The notes below the pieces were generated by a model. That model made no database searches and was not told the DNA's origin. It was given only the letters and a program-made list of their open reading frames with translations. This document shows, one piece after another, positions 1 to 8,552 of a DNA stretch of 35,978 nt. The DNA lies in the NCBI GenBank assembly GCA_003254885.1, contig QANT01006478.1, positions 1-35,978 on the forward strand, in the 5' to 3' direction. The translations under genes and the position numbers were made by a program. Each line of letters begins with the position of its first letter. Within the stretch, counting starts at the first letter, position 1. The DNA comes from Purshia tridentata (lineage: Eukaryota > Streptophyta > Magnoliopsida > Rosales > Rosaceae).

Positions 1-86
1 GTGTTTCATATACTAATTTGTGAGTAGGTGTCCCATAGTTCCTTACCCTTGAAAAAGACATATTAATCGTTACCAAAAAAAAAAAA
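1..86. other. Flank left of the giant MULE
   Basis: Short stretch outside the left TIR, ending in a run of 12 A (75-86). No coding signal. Nine bases taken from here do not match the nine bases after the right TIR, so the target-site duplication is decayed or the outer boundary is off by a few bases. Confidence 0.5.
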
Positions 87-667
87 GGGAAACTGCCTCA
101 AATAAACCAAATAAATAACAAAATGAATTTTTTAGACTCTACAAAAATTTTAGGACTTTTCTAGCTTTTTGTCCCAAACGTGGACAAATATGCCCCCACC
201 CCACCCACTAATGTCCATCTCCACCTCTGTTAATCTACTCCATTCTGTCAGTATGCCCAAATCATTCCAGTTAACTTCAAAACCCAACCTCGTTAGCTCC
301 TCTAACTTCAGTAACCTCCCATTATTCCAGTTAACTTCCAAACCCAAATTGTAGCTTGTTTGACCTTGCCATCACAATGTACGAACCAAAGGCGAGACAG
401 AGAGACACCAGCGACGAGAAAGACCGACATGGACATTAGAATCGAGTGTCTGTGACGTTCGCCGTATCCCGTGCGCCAGAGCTCCATCGTCAACTGAAGG
501 CTGCCATACCCAAAAGTGGATCATTGCTGATTTTTGTCGGGAAGGTCAGATTTTTGAACTTTGTTGTTGTTGTTGTTGTTGCATTCGAGTTCAGGTTTTG
601 GGTTGAAAGAGTGGATGTTTTGTGGAGAGTTCACTGGTACTCTCATGGTGAGCTGAGAGCACTGAAA
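87..667 (+). repeat. Left terminal inverted repeat of the giant MULE
   Basis: Pairs with 24784-25285 in inverted orientation at roughly four in five positions by eye. Shared landmarks include CCCCCACCCCACCCACTAA near 188, CGTGCGCCAGAG near 470, GGCTGCCATACCCAAAAGTGG near 500 and GATGTTTTGTGGAGAGTTCA near 613. It contains a (GTT)n microsatellite at about 561-582. The matching right-arm site is a short, interrupted ATATATGTTGTTGTTG. Open frames in the TIR are not conserved as protein between the arms. Confidence 0.85.
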
Positions 668-1089
668 GCAAGAAAAACAAAGGTCAATGCAATATGCAGA
701 AGGTAAAGGATCTTGTCTTTTGGTGGTGATCATTGTTGGGTTTTTATATTTGAGGATGATTTGAAGATAGATAGTTTCAACTTAGATCAAAATAGCATAT
801 GAGAATGAGAATCGTACAAATGTACAATTACGGTTAATGTAGAATCCGAATTATCTTTTAGGATATAGTACAAGATTTGAAAGATGAAGCAAGATAAAAC
901 AATTGTGTTGTGAGGAAATTTCCAAATAATCCAATGTTGTCATCTCTCTTGAAGCTGTAGTTTATGTAGTTGTGTTGTTGGCTTTCGGGATTGTCCTAGT
1001 TGTCTCACAGTCATCGACATGATCACATTTGAGGGCATGAGATGCACTTATGCCCGACTATTAATGTGCTAGCAAGCTATGGAATTCTA
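668..1089. other. Sub-terminal non-coding DNA of the left arm
   Basis: No gene. The stretch near 853-955 (TAGGATATAGTACAAGATTT and AATAATCCAATGTTGT) matches the right arm near 24400-24512 in inverted orientation. The arm symmetry therefore continues past the TIR towards the DUF1985 gene. The remainder has diverged beyond recognition by eye. Confidence 0.55.
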
Positions 1090-1195
1090 TGTCCACATAT
1101 TGTTTCCTCTCTATGTACACATTGGCCTGTCAACACATTGTCTACCCATTGCCCACACATTGTCTGCACTATGTCTGCAAATTAATGTTTTGTCC
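1090..1195 (+). repeat. Decayed array of the 11-bp motif (left arm)
   Basis: About eight imperfect units of an 11-bp motif lie directly upstream of the left DUF1985 gene, for example GTCCACATATT, GTCTACCCATT, GCCCACACATT and GTCTGCACTAT. They mirror the better-preserved array at 24144-24307 upstream of the right DUF1985 gene. Confidence 0.7.
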
Positions 1196-1211
1196 ACATC
1201 TTTTTAGGAAT

Positions 1212-3950
1212 ATGTCGGGTGGTTTGAAGTACGAGCTCAAGGGCAAGTGCCCTCCACACTTGGCCCGGATTAATTGCCGGTCACTGTTGACCAAGAGCTT
1301 GAGAACCTTAAGGGCCAGGTTCACAGACGATGAAATGGCTAGATTCCAAGGCAACCCTTTTGGGCACTTCCTTGATGCCAAGGACCGGCTAAGATTCAGT
1401 GCACCACTTGTGCACCGGCTGCTGCTTCGGTGGGCACACTGTGAAGATGATAGGGGTGGCGGCATGGTGTTTATGCTGTCGAAGCAGCAACTTTTGAGGT
1501 TTGAGAAGAGGGAGTTTGCCCTTATAACCGGGCTGCATTTTGGTGGGAAACCAAAAATACAGTTCAACGAGTACGATGGAGTGGAAGCGATGGACAACTC
1601 TTCCCGGCTCAAGTTGAGGTATTTTCCCCAAAAAAAGAGCGTCACCCATAAAGAATTAGAGCTGAAGTTTAATACTTGTGAGGACAGCAAGGACAGATTT
1701 CGGCTGGGCCTCTTATATTTTTTATATTTTGTCCTCTTGGAAAGACAAAAGAGCAACAAGATTGAGCTATGGTTCCTACAGGTCACAGAGAACCTGGAGG
1801 AGTTTTATAATTTTCCTTGGGGCACCGTGTCATATGCTGAGACGATGGACTCATTTCGTGATCTGAATCTCCAAACACAGTTTGAAAAGGCTGTGAAGGA
1901 AGGGAAATCATCATCAAAGTATGAACTCATGGGCTTCCCGTTTGCCTTCCAGGTAGCGGTTTTTAGATTTATTTTTTTTGTTGCATTGTGTGACCATGTC
2001 GGATTGTAACAATTCTGAAAATGCTTTCACCCATTGTTTTGGCTGGGCCTCTTCCAAGCTTCTCGTCCGCGGTTGCTATGGTAAAGGTTGAATCGAATGT
2101 GGTCTCCCGCATATTGCGGTGGCGGAACTCTAGAGGCTTGACCATGAAGGACCTGACAAAGAGGTTGCTGGTATTTGATGAGGTGAGCTACCACACACTT
2201 CTTTCATTCATTCAATATTTGAATTAAAATTAGGGTTTACGGTCCTGTGGTCAATGAAGCGTTGAAAAACTTGTTCCAATGAATTCATTTAGTTTATTGA
2301 ATTAATATAGAAATCAATTTCAAAGTTTAGAATTTAGAACTAGGCATATCTTTTATTTAAATTAGTATCTTTAAATGTGCAGGAAGATTTGGACGTGCAA
2401 GTGATCGAGCCTTTGCAAACAGAGAAGGCTGCGGCGTACTGGGATGAGAGATGGTATGAGGCTGAGAATGAAGAGCAAGGGCGTCGTGCCAAAAACAACT
2501 CGAAAGTAGGCGGCACATCTTCCTCCCTCCATGCTGCTCAACCCACCCCCCTAACCAGCCGCAAGACTCTTCTATGGTAAACCACATTTTCCATAATACA
2601 CCTGCTTTTCAGACTACCTGTCTCATCACTGGAATTTTGGTAATGGCAGTCTATGTTCAACGTGAGCGTTAACAATGTTGTAACAATTCCGGTTTACAAC
2701 ACCTATACAAATGGTGTACAGAAAGCCGACAATTCATGCACACCTTACTTGTATTGAAGTACTATACTGTCCTTGGTTTGTCCACAACCTGTCCATTGTC
2801 TGTACACCATATGTATTTTGTGTTCCAACTTTATTGTTTATTCTATGAGCTGACCCTAAGGGTAAATGTCTTTCTCAGGAGGAGATGATGCATGCCATGG
2901 CGCAGAGGTTTGAAAGAGACCTTGCCCAACTCAAGAATGACCTGGTGAAAGAGACAAGGGCCATTGTTAAGGCTGAAATGGAGAAGGTCACCGAGTTAGT
3001 GGTGGAGGTCAAGCGCATGTTGGTGCTATCAACCACGTAGTAGGATGTTAGGGGATGTAGTCCCATTGCCAGTTCCTCATTCTAGCCCTCGCCTAAGAGG
3101 AATGAAGATCTTCCTCCCCTCAGGGTTTGAAAAACTTGTATCCCCCAACTTGGCAGGAGTTGGGGATAGCATTGGTAGGCCCTCCACTGGTGATAAGAAG
3201 TCAGAGGGGGAGGATCATAAGGGGGACGATCAAGGTGTGGCTGCTGAACAGAGCAGTGATCCCATAGTCGAGTGTTCGAACGTAGCGATGTCATTTGGGC
3301 CAGTCCTTGATGTTCAAGCAACTATGGCCATTGTGGACAGTGACCAAGTTGCCTTGGCAAACCAGCTGTTGCACACACAAACACAAACTCATGCAGTGGC
3401 TGCCTTTCCATCTACATATAGGCCCGAAAATTATGTGGACCTTTATTAGCACATGTGCAAGTTGGTGGCGAAGTGGAAGGATGATCCTCCAGCTTCCACT
3501 AACCAGGGCAACAAAAAGGGCGGTGTAGAAGCCGTTGATAGTGTGGACATCATTCCGCCCTCAGACTTCATTGCTAGAAAGGGTGGTGAGAGCATGGCTG
3601 TTGCTGAGGGTCGAGGCCGAAGGTATAAGAGGCGAGGTGCCAGATTTAAACCGATTTTAATTGATCCATTGGCGAAGAAGCAGAAGAAACAACAGGAGGC
3701 GTCAACTTTGATCCTCTTGGTCAGTACCCGAGCCCGATCATGAACGTGCATTCTCATGGTTTCCGGTTTTGAATATCTCTCTAATATTTCCCCTTTGGTC
3801 TTATATAGGGGTGACTGTGGAGTGTTTGTGTTGAAGTTTATTGAGTTGCTATCTGCGGGACACTCTATTGACTGCTGCACACAGAACAAGATATGTTGGT
3901 TTCGAGTCTAATTAGCTTCAGACATGTATGTACGCGAGGCCATCATGTAG
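1212..3950 (+). pseudogene. DUF1985/Ulp1-like protein gene, left copy, catalytic His/Asp exon deleted
   Basis: Exon 1 (ATG 1212 to 1952, donor GTAGCG) is an open 247-codon DUF1985 region, with landmarks RFSAPLVHRLLLRWAHCEDD, FALITGLHFG and NFPWGTVSYAETM. Later exons are recognised by alignment with the right copy: about 2035-2182 (ILRWRNSRG, donor GTGAGC), 2383-2576 (EDLDVQVIEPL, then AAAYWDERWYE), 2879 onward (a charged coiled-coil stretch), and 3045-3750 (an acidic, low-complexity middle with several breaks). The last exon, 3811-3950, holds the Ulp1-type nucleophile motif GDCGVFVLKF. The exons carrying HW...D in the right copy are absent between about 3760 and 3810. Exon 2 seems to have lost its acceptor AG. 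Ulp1-type C48 proteases need His, Asp and Cys, so this copy cannot be a working protease. The DUF1985 exon alone could still be translated. The ATG was chosen because the right copy has a matching ATG. Confidence 0.8.
2697..2815 (+). repeat. Repeat module in intron 3 of the left DUF1985 gene
   Basis: Starts near CTATACAAATGGTGTACAG and continues through ACTATACTGTCCTTGG to CTGTACACCAT. The same module occurs twice inside the foldback element at 12582-13101 and in related form at 12275-12445. It is an imperfect inverted repeat carrying the TTGTCCAC motif. It is either an insertion or an old component of the element family. Confidence 0.65.
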
Positions 3951-4706
3951 CTTGACCCAGTGCAGTGGTGATGTTGTGATTATAGGGTGTATTAGCAGTT
4001 CAGTAATTCACTAATTTTTAGATACCATGTAATTCACTAAACCGTCAGGTTGATGGCATGTAATTAGCTACACTGACCTTCTTTGGAATCCATGTTATTC
4101 AATCATGGTTGAAGTTGGGGAGTCAAAATCATGTCCAACCACAACCATGGTTTTATTTGTCGGTCATTTTTATGTTTGTGAATGGGAACATATTAGCTTC
4201 ACACAGAAGGTAGGAAAAATGTTAATAATAATTTAGGCCAATATAATAGTCGGGATTATCCTGGCAGCTCTTTTTCGGCTAATTGGAAAGTTTGCGAATG
4301 CGAACAACAAAAGGACAAAGTGGGGACACCAACTTGATAGGTGATGTGTTGCAATATTGTGTTCACTCATTGTTTGCCTGTTGTCATCTCTTAAGTCCTT
4401 ATCTGCAGACTTTATAATTTGCATACAAAGCGTCGCCCAGACAACCACATGTATACAATACTATAGCGTTGAGGTCACCAAAAACCCCAACGCCTGAAGC
4501 CCACCCAATGCCAGCCCAACCAATTGGACCTCAACCTCGGTTAGGCCCACAAGTTTCTTGGGTGGGCCTACAGCCATCCCCTTGAAACCCACAGGCTGCC
4601 TGAAGCCTGGACCGCGTTGGCCTATATGAAGCTTGGTGCATAGCCCGAAAGATGGGCCAAATTATGCTACAATTTTAATTCCTATACCAACTTATATAAT
4701 TATATA
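3951..4706. other. No gene seen
   Basis: Non-coding DNA downstream of the left gene. It holds a GC-richer patch at 4470-4650 with many GCCCA and TGGGC words and no open frame worth reporting. Isolated copies of the 11-bp motif may be present near 4360-4440. Confidence 0.4.
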
Positions 4707-4936
4707 CGGTCTTTCTCTAGAGAGGATGTCTGCAAATTTTAAAGTTTGTGGAAGCAGACATAAGGTAGACAATAGATGGACAATGTATGGATACAAAATT
4801 GCAAAACTTACTGCTAACATATCAGAACTTGTTGCAAACACAACATTTGTGTCCACACGTTGTCTGTACTTTGTCGACCCTTTGTCCGCGTCTGCAAAAT
4901 AAAAAAAATGCTTTCATCCTCACCTGAGAAAATCCC
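4707..4936. mobile_element. Hairpin MITE 1 carrying 11-bp motif arrays
   Basis: The 230-bp element is bounded by the direct repeat TAATTATATA (4697-4706 and 4937-4946). The left end reads CGGTCTTTCTCTAGAGAGGA. The right end on the minus strand reads GGGATTTTCTCAGGTGAGGA. Each arm contains phased GACAATRGATG / GTCCACACGTT units at 11-bp spacing. A target duplication of 9-10 bp fits MULE-type transposition. Confidence 0.75.
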
Positions 4937-4998
4937 TAATTATATAACTAAATATTATAAGAAATTATATGGTTATATATTAATTATATACAACTTAT

Positions 4999-5234
4999 CA
5001 GTCCGCTAGAGATGATGGCCGCAAATATAAAAGTCTTTGAACGTGGACAATAGGTGGACAGTAGGCGGATAATAGCCGGACAATATCGAACAATATATGG
5101 ATATAATATTTCAAAACATCATAATTTTTGGCAATGTCTCAACACGTTGTCCTGCCTCCATCCAACTTTTGTCTGCCCTCTACCCGCTTCCGCAAACTTG
5201 AAAATTTGCGAACGTTCGCACTTGAGAAAATCCC
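4999..5234. mobile_element. Hairpin MITE 2 carrying 11-bp motif arrays
   Basis: About 236 bp, same family as the element at 4707-4936. It starts CAGTCCGCTAGAGATGATG and ends CTTGAGAAAATCCC. The flanking 10-mers TACAACTTAT (4989-4998) and TATAACTTGT (5235-5244) match at 8 of 10 positions, fitting a decayed target duplication. Units such as GGACAATAGGT and GGACAGTAGGC are in 11-bp phase. Confidence 0.7.
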
Positions 5235-5263
5235 TATAACTTGTAGTCTTATAATTATATATT

Positions 5264-5485
5264 GGAATTTCTCAGGTGAGGATGACCGCACGTTTTTAAA
5301 GTTCGCGGACACCGACCGCAGGTGGACAATAGGTCGACAATGGGTACATACAGATGTGTTTGCAATTATGATTTGTTAAAACAAGTTTTGCAATTTTATA
5401 TCCACATAGTGTCCGCTTATTGTCCACACTCTGTCTGCGTTCGTAAACTTTTAAATTTGCTGGCCTTCTCTCTAGAGAATGACTG
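5264..5485. mobile_element. Hairpin MITE 3 carrying 11-bp motif arrays
   Basis: About 222 bp, from GGAATTTCTCAGGTGAGGAT to CTCTCTAGAGAATGACTG. Flanks ATTATATATT (5254-5263) and ATTATGAATT (5486-5495) match at 8 of 10. The right arm reads GTCCGCTTATT, GTCCACACTCT, GTCTGCGTTCG in perfect 11-bp steps. Confidence 0.7.
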
Positions 5486-5549
5486 ATTATGAATTTGTAT
5501 ACATATAAATTATAACATACTTATATGTTTTCTCATATGATGATAACTA

Positions 5550-5700
5550 CATTTTTTTTGGCGACTCTGATAGGGTGTGGATACAGATGATGTTTTGCAA
5601 CAATTGTTGTAGTATCCATACATTGTCCCCCTATTGTCTACCTGTTGTCCTTTTTCGCACAATTTTTGTCTAATTTGCGGGCATCCGCCCCAAAAGACTA
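5550..5700. repeat. Partial MITE arm with 11-bp motif
   Basis: Holds GTCCATACATT, GTCCCCCTATT, GTCTACCTGTT and GTCCTTTTTCG in 11-bp steps near 5609-5652, preceded by TGTGGATACAGATGATGTTT. It looks like a single arm or decayed copy of the same MITE family. No clear ends. Confidence 0.55.
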
Positions 5701-5859
5701 ATAAGTTATCAACTTCATAAGTTATAATTTATACGTATTATGTAATCTACCAATCAAATAATCAATTACCCAATTGAAAGTTTGACACTCAATTACTCTT
5801 CAATTAGTCAATTACTCAATTGAACATTAAAGCCCTCATCGAATCCAATAAAACCCCAA

Positions 5860-5955
5860 CTATACCAAAATTAGTCAGTACCCCAATTGCCCAAACCCCA
5901 ATCCCCCACACCCCAATTGCCCAATCTCCCAAACCCCAATCTTCCAATTGTTAGG
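5860..5955. repeat. Low-complexity CCCCAATTGCCCAA tract
   Basis: Loose repeats of CCCCAATTGCCCAA, CCCCAATCCCCC and CCCAATCTTCC. The preceding 100 bp is rich in CAATTACTCAATT words. No coding meaning seen. Confidence 0.6.
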
Positions 5956-5989
5956 GGTTTAGGCCCTTCCGTAAACATTATACACTAAA

Positions 5990-6186
5990 TGGATTTTCTC
6001 AGGTGAGGATGACTGCACTTTTTAAAGTTTGCGTAAGCGAACAAAGAGCGGACAACAGTTGGACAATGTGTGGATACAAAATTGCAAACACATCATCTGT
6101 GTCCACACATTGTCCACTTATTGTCCACCATCTGTCCGTGTCCGCGAACTTAAAAAAGTGCAGTCATCCTACCTAGAGAAGGACTG
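5990..6186. mobile_element. Hairpin MITE 4 with perfect 10-bp target duplication
   Basis: About 197 bp, flanked on both sides by the identical 10-mer ATACACTAAA (5980-5989 and 6187-6196). The arms pair over about 85 bp: the left arm contains GAGGATGACTGCACTTTTTA, and the right arm contains its near-complement ending CCTAGAGAAGGACTG. The right half reads GTCCACACATT, GTCCACTTATT, GTCCACCATCT, GTCCGTGTCCG in 11-bp steps. This is the best-preserved member of the family in the window. Confidence 0.8.
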
Positions 6187-6646
6187 ATACACTAAAACTA
6201 TTATTTTGTTTGTATATATATGATCCCCAAATTGATGTATATATATGATCCCCAAATTGATGTGGCCCAATCTGTATGAAGTTGTTATGTTTGGGGTAAA
6301 TTAAATATAGAGATATTTTTTTGAATCATTTGTATTTGATGTTCATACAATGAATACCAAAAAAGAAGCCAAACCGGACCAAACTGTGTCCACACATTGG
6401 CCGCTTATTGTTCACCATTTGTCTGCATCCGCGAACTTTAAAAAGTGCCGTCATCCTCTCTAAAGAAGGACTGATACACTAAAACAATTATTTTGTGTGT
6501 ATATATATGATCCCCAAATGGATGTGGCCCAATCTGTATGAAGTTGTTAAGTTTGGGATAAATTAAATATAGAGATATTTTTTAGAATCATTTGTATTTG
6601 ATGTTCATCCAATGAATACCAAAAAAGAAGCCAAACCGGACCAAAA
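6097..6646 (+). repeat. Two-unit tandem duplication (287 and about 263 bp)
   Basis: Unit 1 (6097-6383) starts at CTGTGTCCACACATTGTCC inside the MITE at 5990-6186 and runs to GCCAAACCGGACCAAA. Unit 2 (6384 to about 6646) repeats it with scattered substitutions. Unit 1 has an extra internal duplication of a 25-bp stretch with TATATATATGATCCCCAAAT near 6213-6262. The duplication copied half of the MITE, which explains the orphan arm near 6384-6472. Confidence 0.8.
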
Positions 6647-7380
6647 TCCCGTTTGGCCCTAACTCGACCCGAGCCGAAAGCCTGTAAGGCTGAAGCCCGA
6701 GGAATACATGGAGTTGTGTATTTAGGCGCGAAGCCAGGTCCGGGCCGGCCTCACAATCCTATTCGGCACTTGTAAATGGATGACTGCGCTTGAAAAATTA
6801 CAGTCGGGCTGATTGCCGACCATAATTGTTGTCGTCTCCATAGAACATATATTAATTTCTGTGACCAAATTACTCATAATTGTTGTCGTCCCCATCACGG
6901 GTACGACCCCAATAACAAATGTGTAGATAATTATTGAATATTTATGTTGTTTTGTGTATAAGGAGGTGAAGGAGGGAGAGGCTTCGAACAAATAGTAAGT
7001 AGAAGCAATTTGGATATTTAGTATGCAGACTACATATTAAGTCAAATTGATACAACAACAGATATGAAAATTCTGCGTACTCTGATCGAAATAGGCTGCC
7101 TAAGGAATTCATGTCGAATGTCGAAGCAATTTTTGGGGTTCCAAAATTAAAAATTGGAAATGTTTTAATGAATTTGCACTTGGGTTGAAAAATTCCCCCG
7201 TTGAACTGGAGTGACTAGAGTCAGTACGACTAAACCCTTGTGCACTTGGGACTGGTCGTGGGTCATCGAACCATTGGGTACATGTTGTCCGCATGATGGC
7301 CACCCGCTGTCCTCAAGCTCTGAGGCCAACGCATACAAACCCATGAAATTGCAACAACTACAACCATGTGGGCAGTGAAG
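6647..7380. other. No gene seen
   Basis: A GC-rich patch with GACCCGAGCC and GCCCGAGG words (6655-6760) is followed by AT-rich DNA. Two copies of ATAATTGTTGTCGTC lie near 6821 and 6877. No convincing open frame or hairpin. Confidence 0.4.
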
Positions 7381-7500
7381 AAATCCACCTCCAATTGAGG
7401 AAATCCAGCTCCCACTGAGCAAATCCAGCTCCCACTGAGGAAGTCCAGTTCCCACTGGGGAAATCTAGCTCCCACTGAAGATATCCAGCGCGCACTGTTC
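7381..7500 (+). repeat. 20-bp minisatellite, six units
   Basis: Six head-to-tail units of exactly 20 bp with consensus AAATCCAGCTCCCACTGAGG. The fifth unit differs at few positions and the first and last are the most diverged. Twenty is not a multiple of three, so the open frames read across it on the minus strand are probably fortuitous. Confidence 0.9.
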
Positions 7501-8552
7501 AATCTACAGTGAGTCACCTCCATTTGCTTGACTATCTGTTTGTTTTTTAATTTTTTTTCCCAGTTAAGCTGGGAGAAAACACAGGGAAGTGCTTACGGCT
7601 GGTCTGTCTTATGTTTTGTTGGAAGGCACCTCAGATGTGCCGCTGCTCAGCACTGTGCTTATTTGTGGTATAGTCAGCCATAAGCTGCTTATACACACCC
7701 ATAGGCTGGTTTATTCGAGGTTTTGGTGGCAATGCTTGAAATGCAGACATAGCCTGGACAATAAGTACACAGGTTGTCGCCACATCAATCTGTCGCGATT
7801 ATCTTCTGTCTGACTGCTAATTGTCTTTTGTATGTGGAGACAACCTCTGCACCAATTATGTAAGTGTTGAGACCGCAATGTTGAGTGCATTGTTGCCTGT
7901 AGTTTCCCTGAAATAATTTTTTTGCCTGCCTCAATTGATGCAGCCATTGGATCGGCAAAAGTTCAAATTACTAATGCACCCATAACAACATATGTCGTAG
8001 GGAATATATTATGTTTGTTTGGTTTTAATCATTGAATTCCTAGCGACCTTACTCCGTCAATCTGCTTGCACGTTGATTGTCCTCATTTCGTATCAATTAG
8101 AAGTTGGCTCAAGTTGGCACACCAATGGTTGCTACTTTCTGTATTTTGTACCTGGATATAAAGTTTGGGAATTGGATTAAGGTGCTTCTAACTCTGTACC
8201 GCAACTTCTTAGGCCACCCTAGTGGTTCTTAGTGCATGCAAATATTTTGTACGTGCTAGGTTTGTAAACTTGTTAATAAATTGTTGACCTCCTATACAAC
8301 GGATGTGCCATTCTCAAAATTAGGGGAGGGGGACAAAAATGCCGCCACCAGGCAGACAATGTGTGGACACAGTCGTAACCACATCAGCAATGCAGTTTTT
8401 GTCTGCCATGTGTTTACACAGTGTTTGCTGCCTGTCCACACTTTGGGGGCCACCCCAATGTAACGGTATTGCTAAATTTCATGAGTGATTCACTCGATGC
8501 GTACCCTGCCCAGAGTTAATACTAATGTGTGCATTGCAATTTGCATTTGCAA
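7501..8552. other. Non-coding region upstream of the transposase, with an 11-bp-motif hairpin
   Basis: No gene recognised. Near 8320-8460, GGCAGACAATGTGTGGACACAG on the left is partly complementary to CTGCCTGTCCACACTTTGGG on the right, giving another imperfect hairpin built on the 11-bp motif about 100-230 bp upstream of the transposase start. No convincing TATA box was found. Confidence 0.5.

Noticed and set aside
169..733. Open frames of 60-86 codons on both strands in the left TIR
   Set aside because: They do not stay open in the matching right TIR, overlap one another, and include the GTT microsatellite. They are explained by the TIR.
1169..1786. 205-codon open frame on the minus strand
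   Set aside because: It is the antisense shadow of the DUF1985 exon (1212-1952), which has homology on the plus strand and a paralogue in the right arm.
4470..6760. Single nested element bounded by the GCCCGA/GGGCC-rich patches at 4470-4650 and 6650-6760
   Set aside because: The patches look similar in composition but I could not align them as direct or inverted repeats.
7165..7523. Minus-strand frames with repeated WELDLLSGS-like segments
   Set aside because: They are readings of the 20-bp minisatellite. Twenty is not a multiple of three, so the same repeat appears in all frames.
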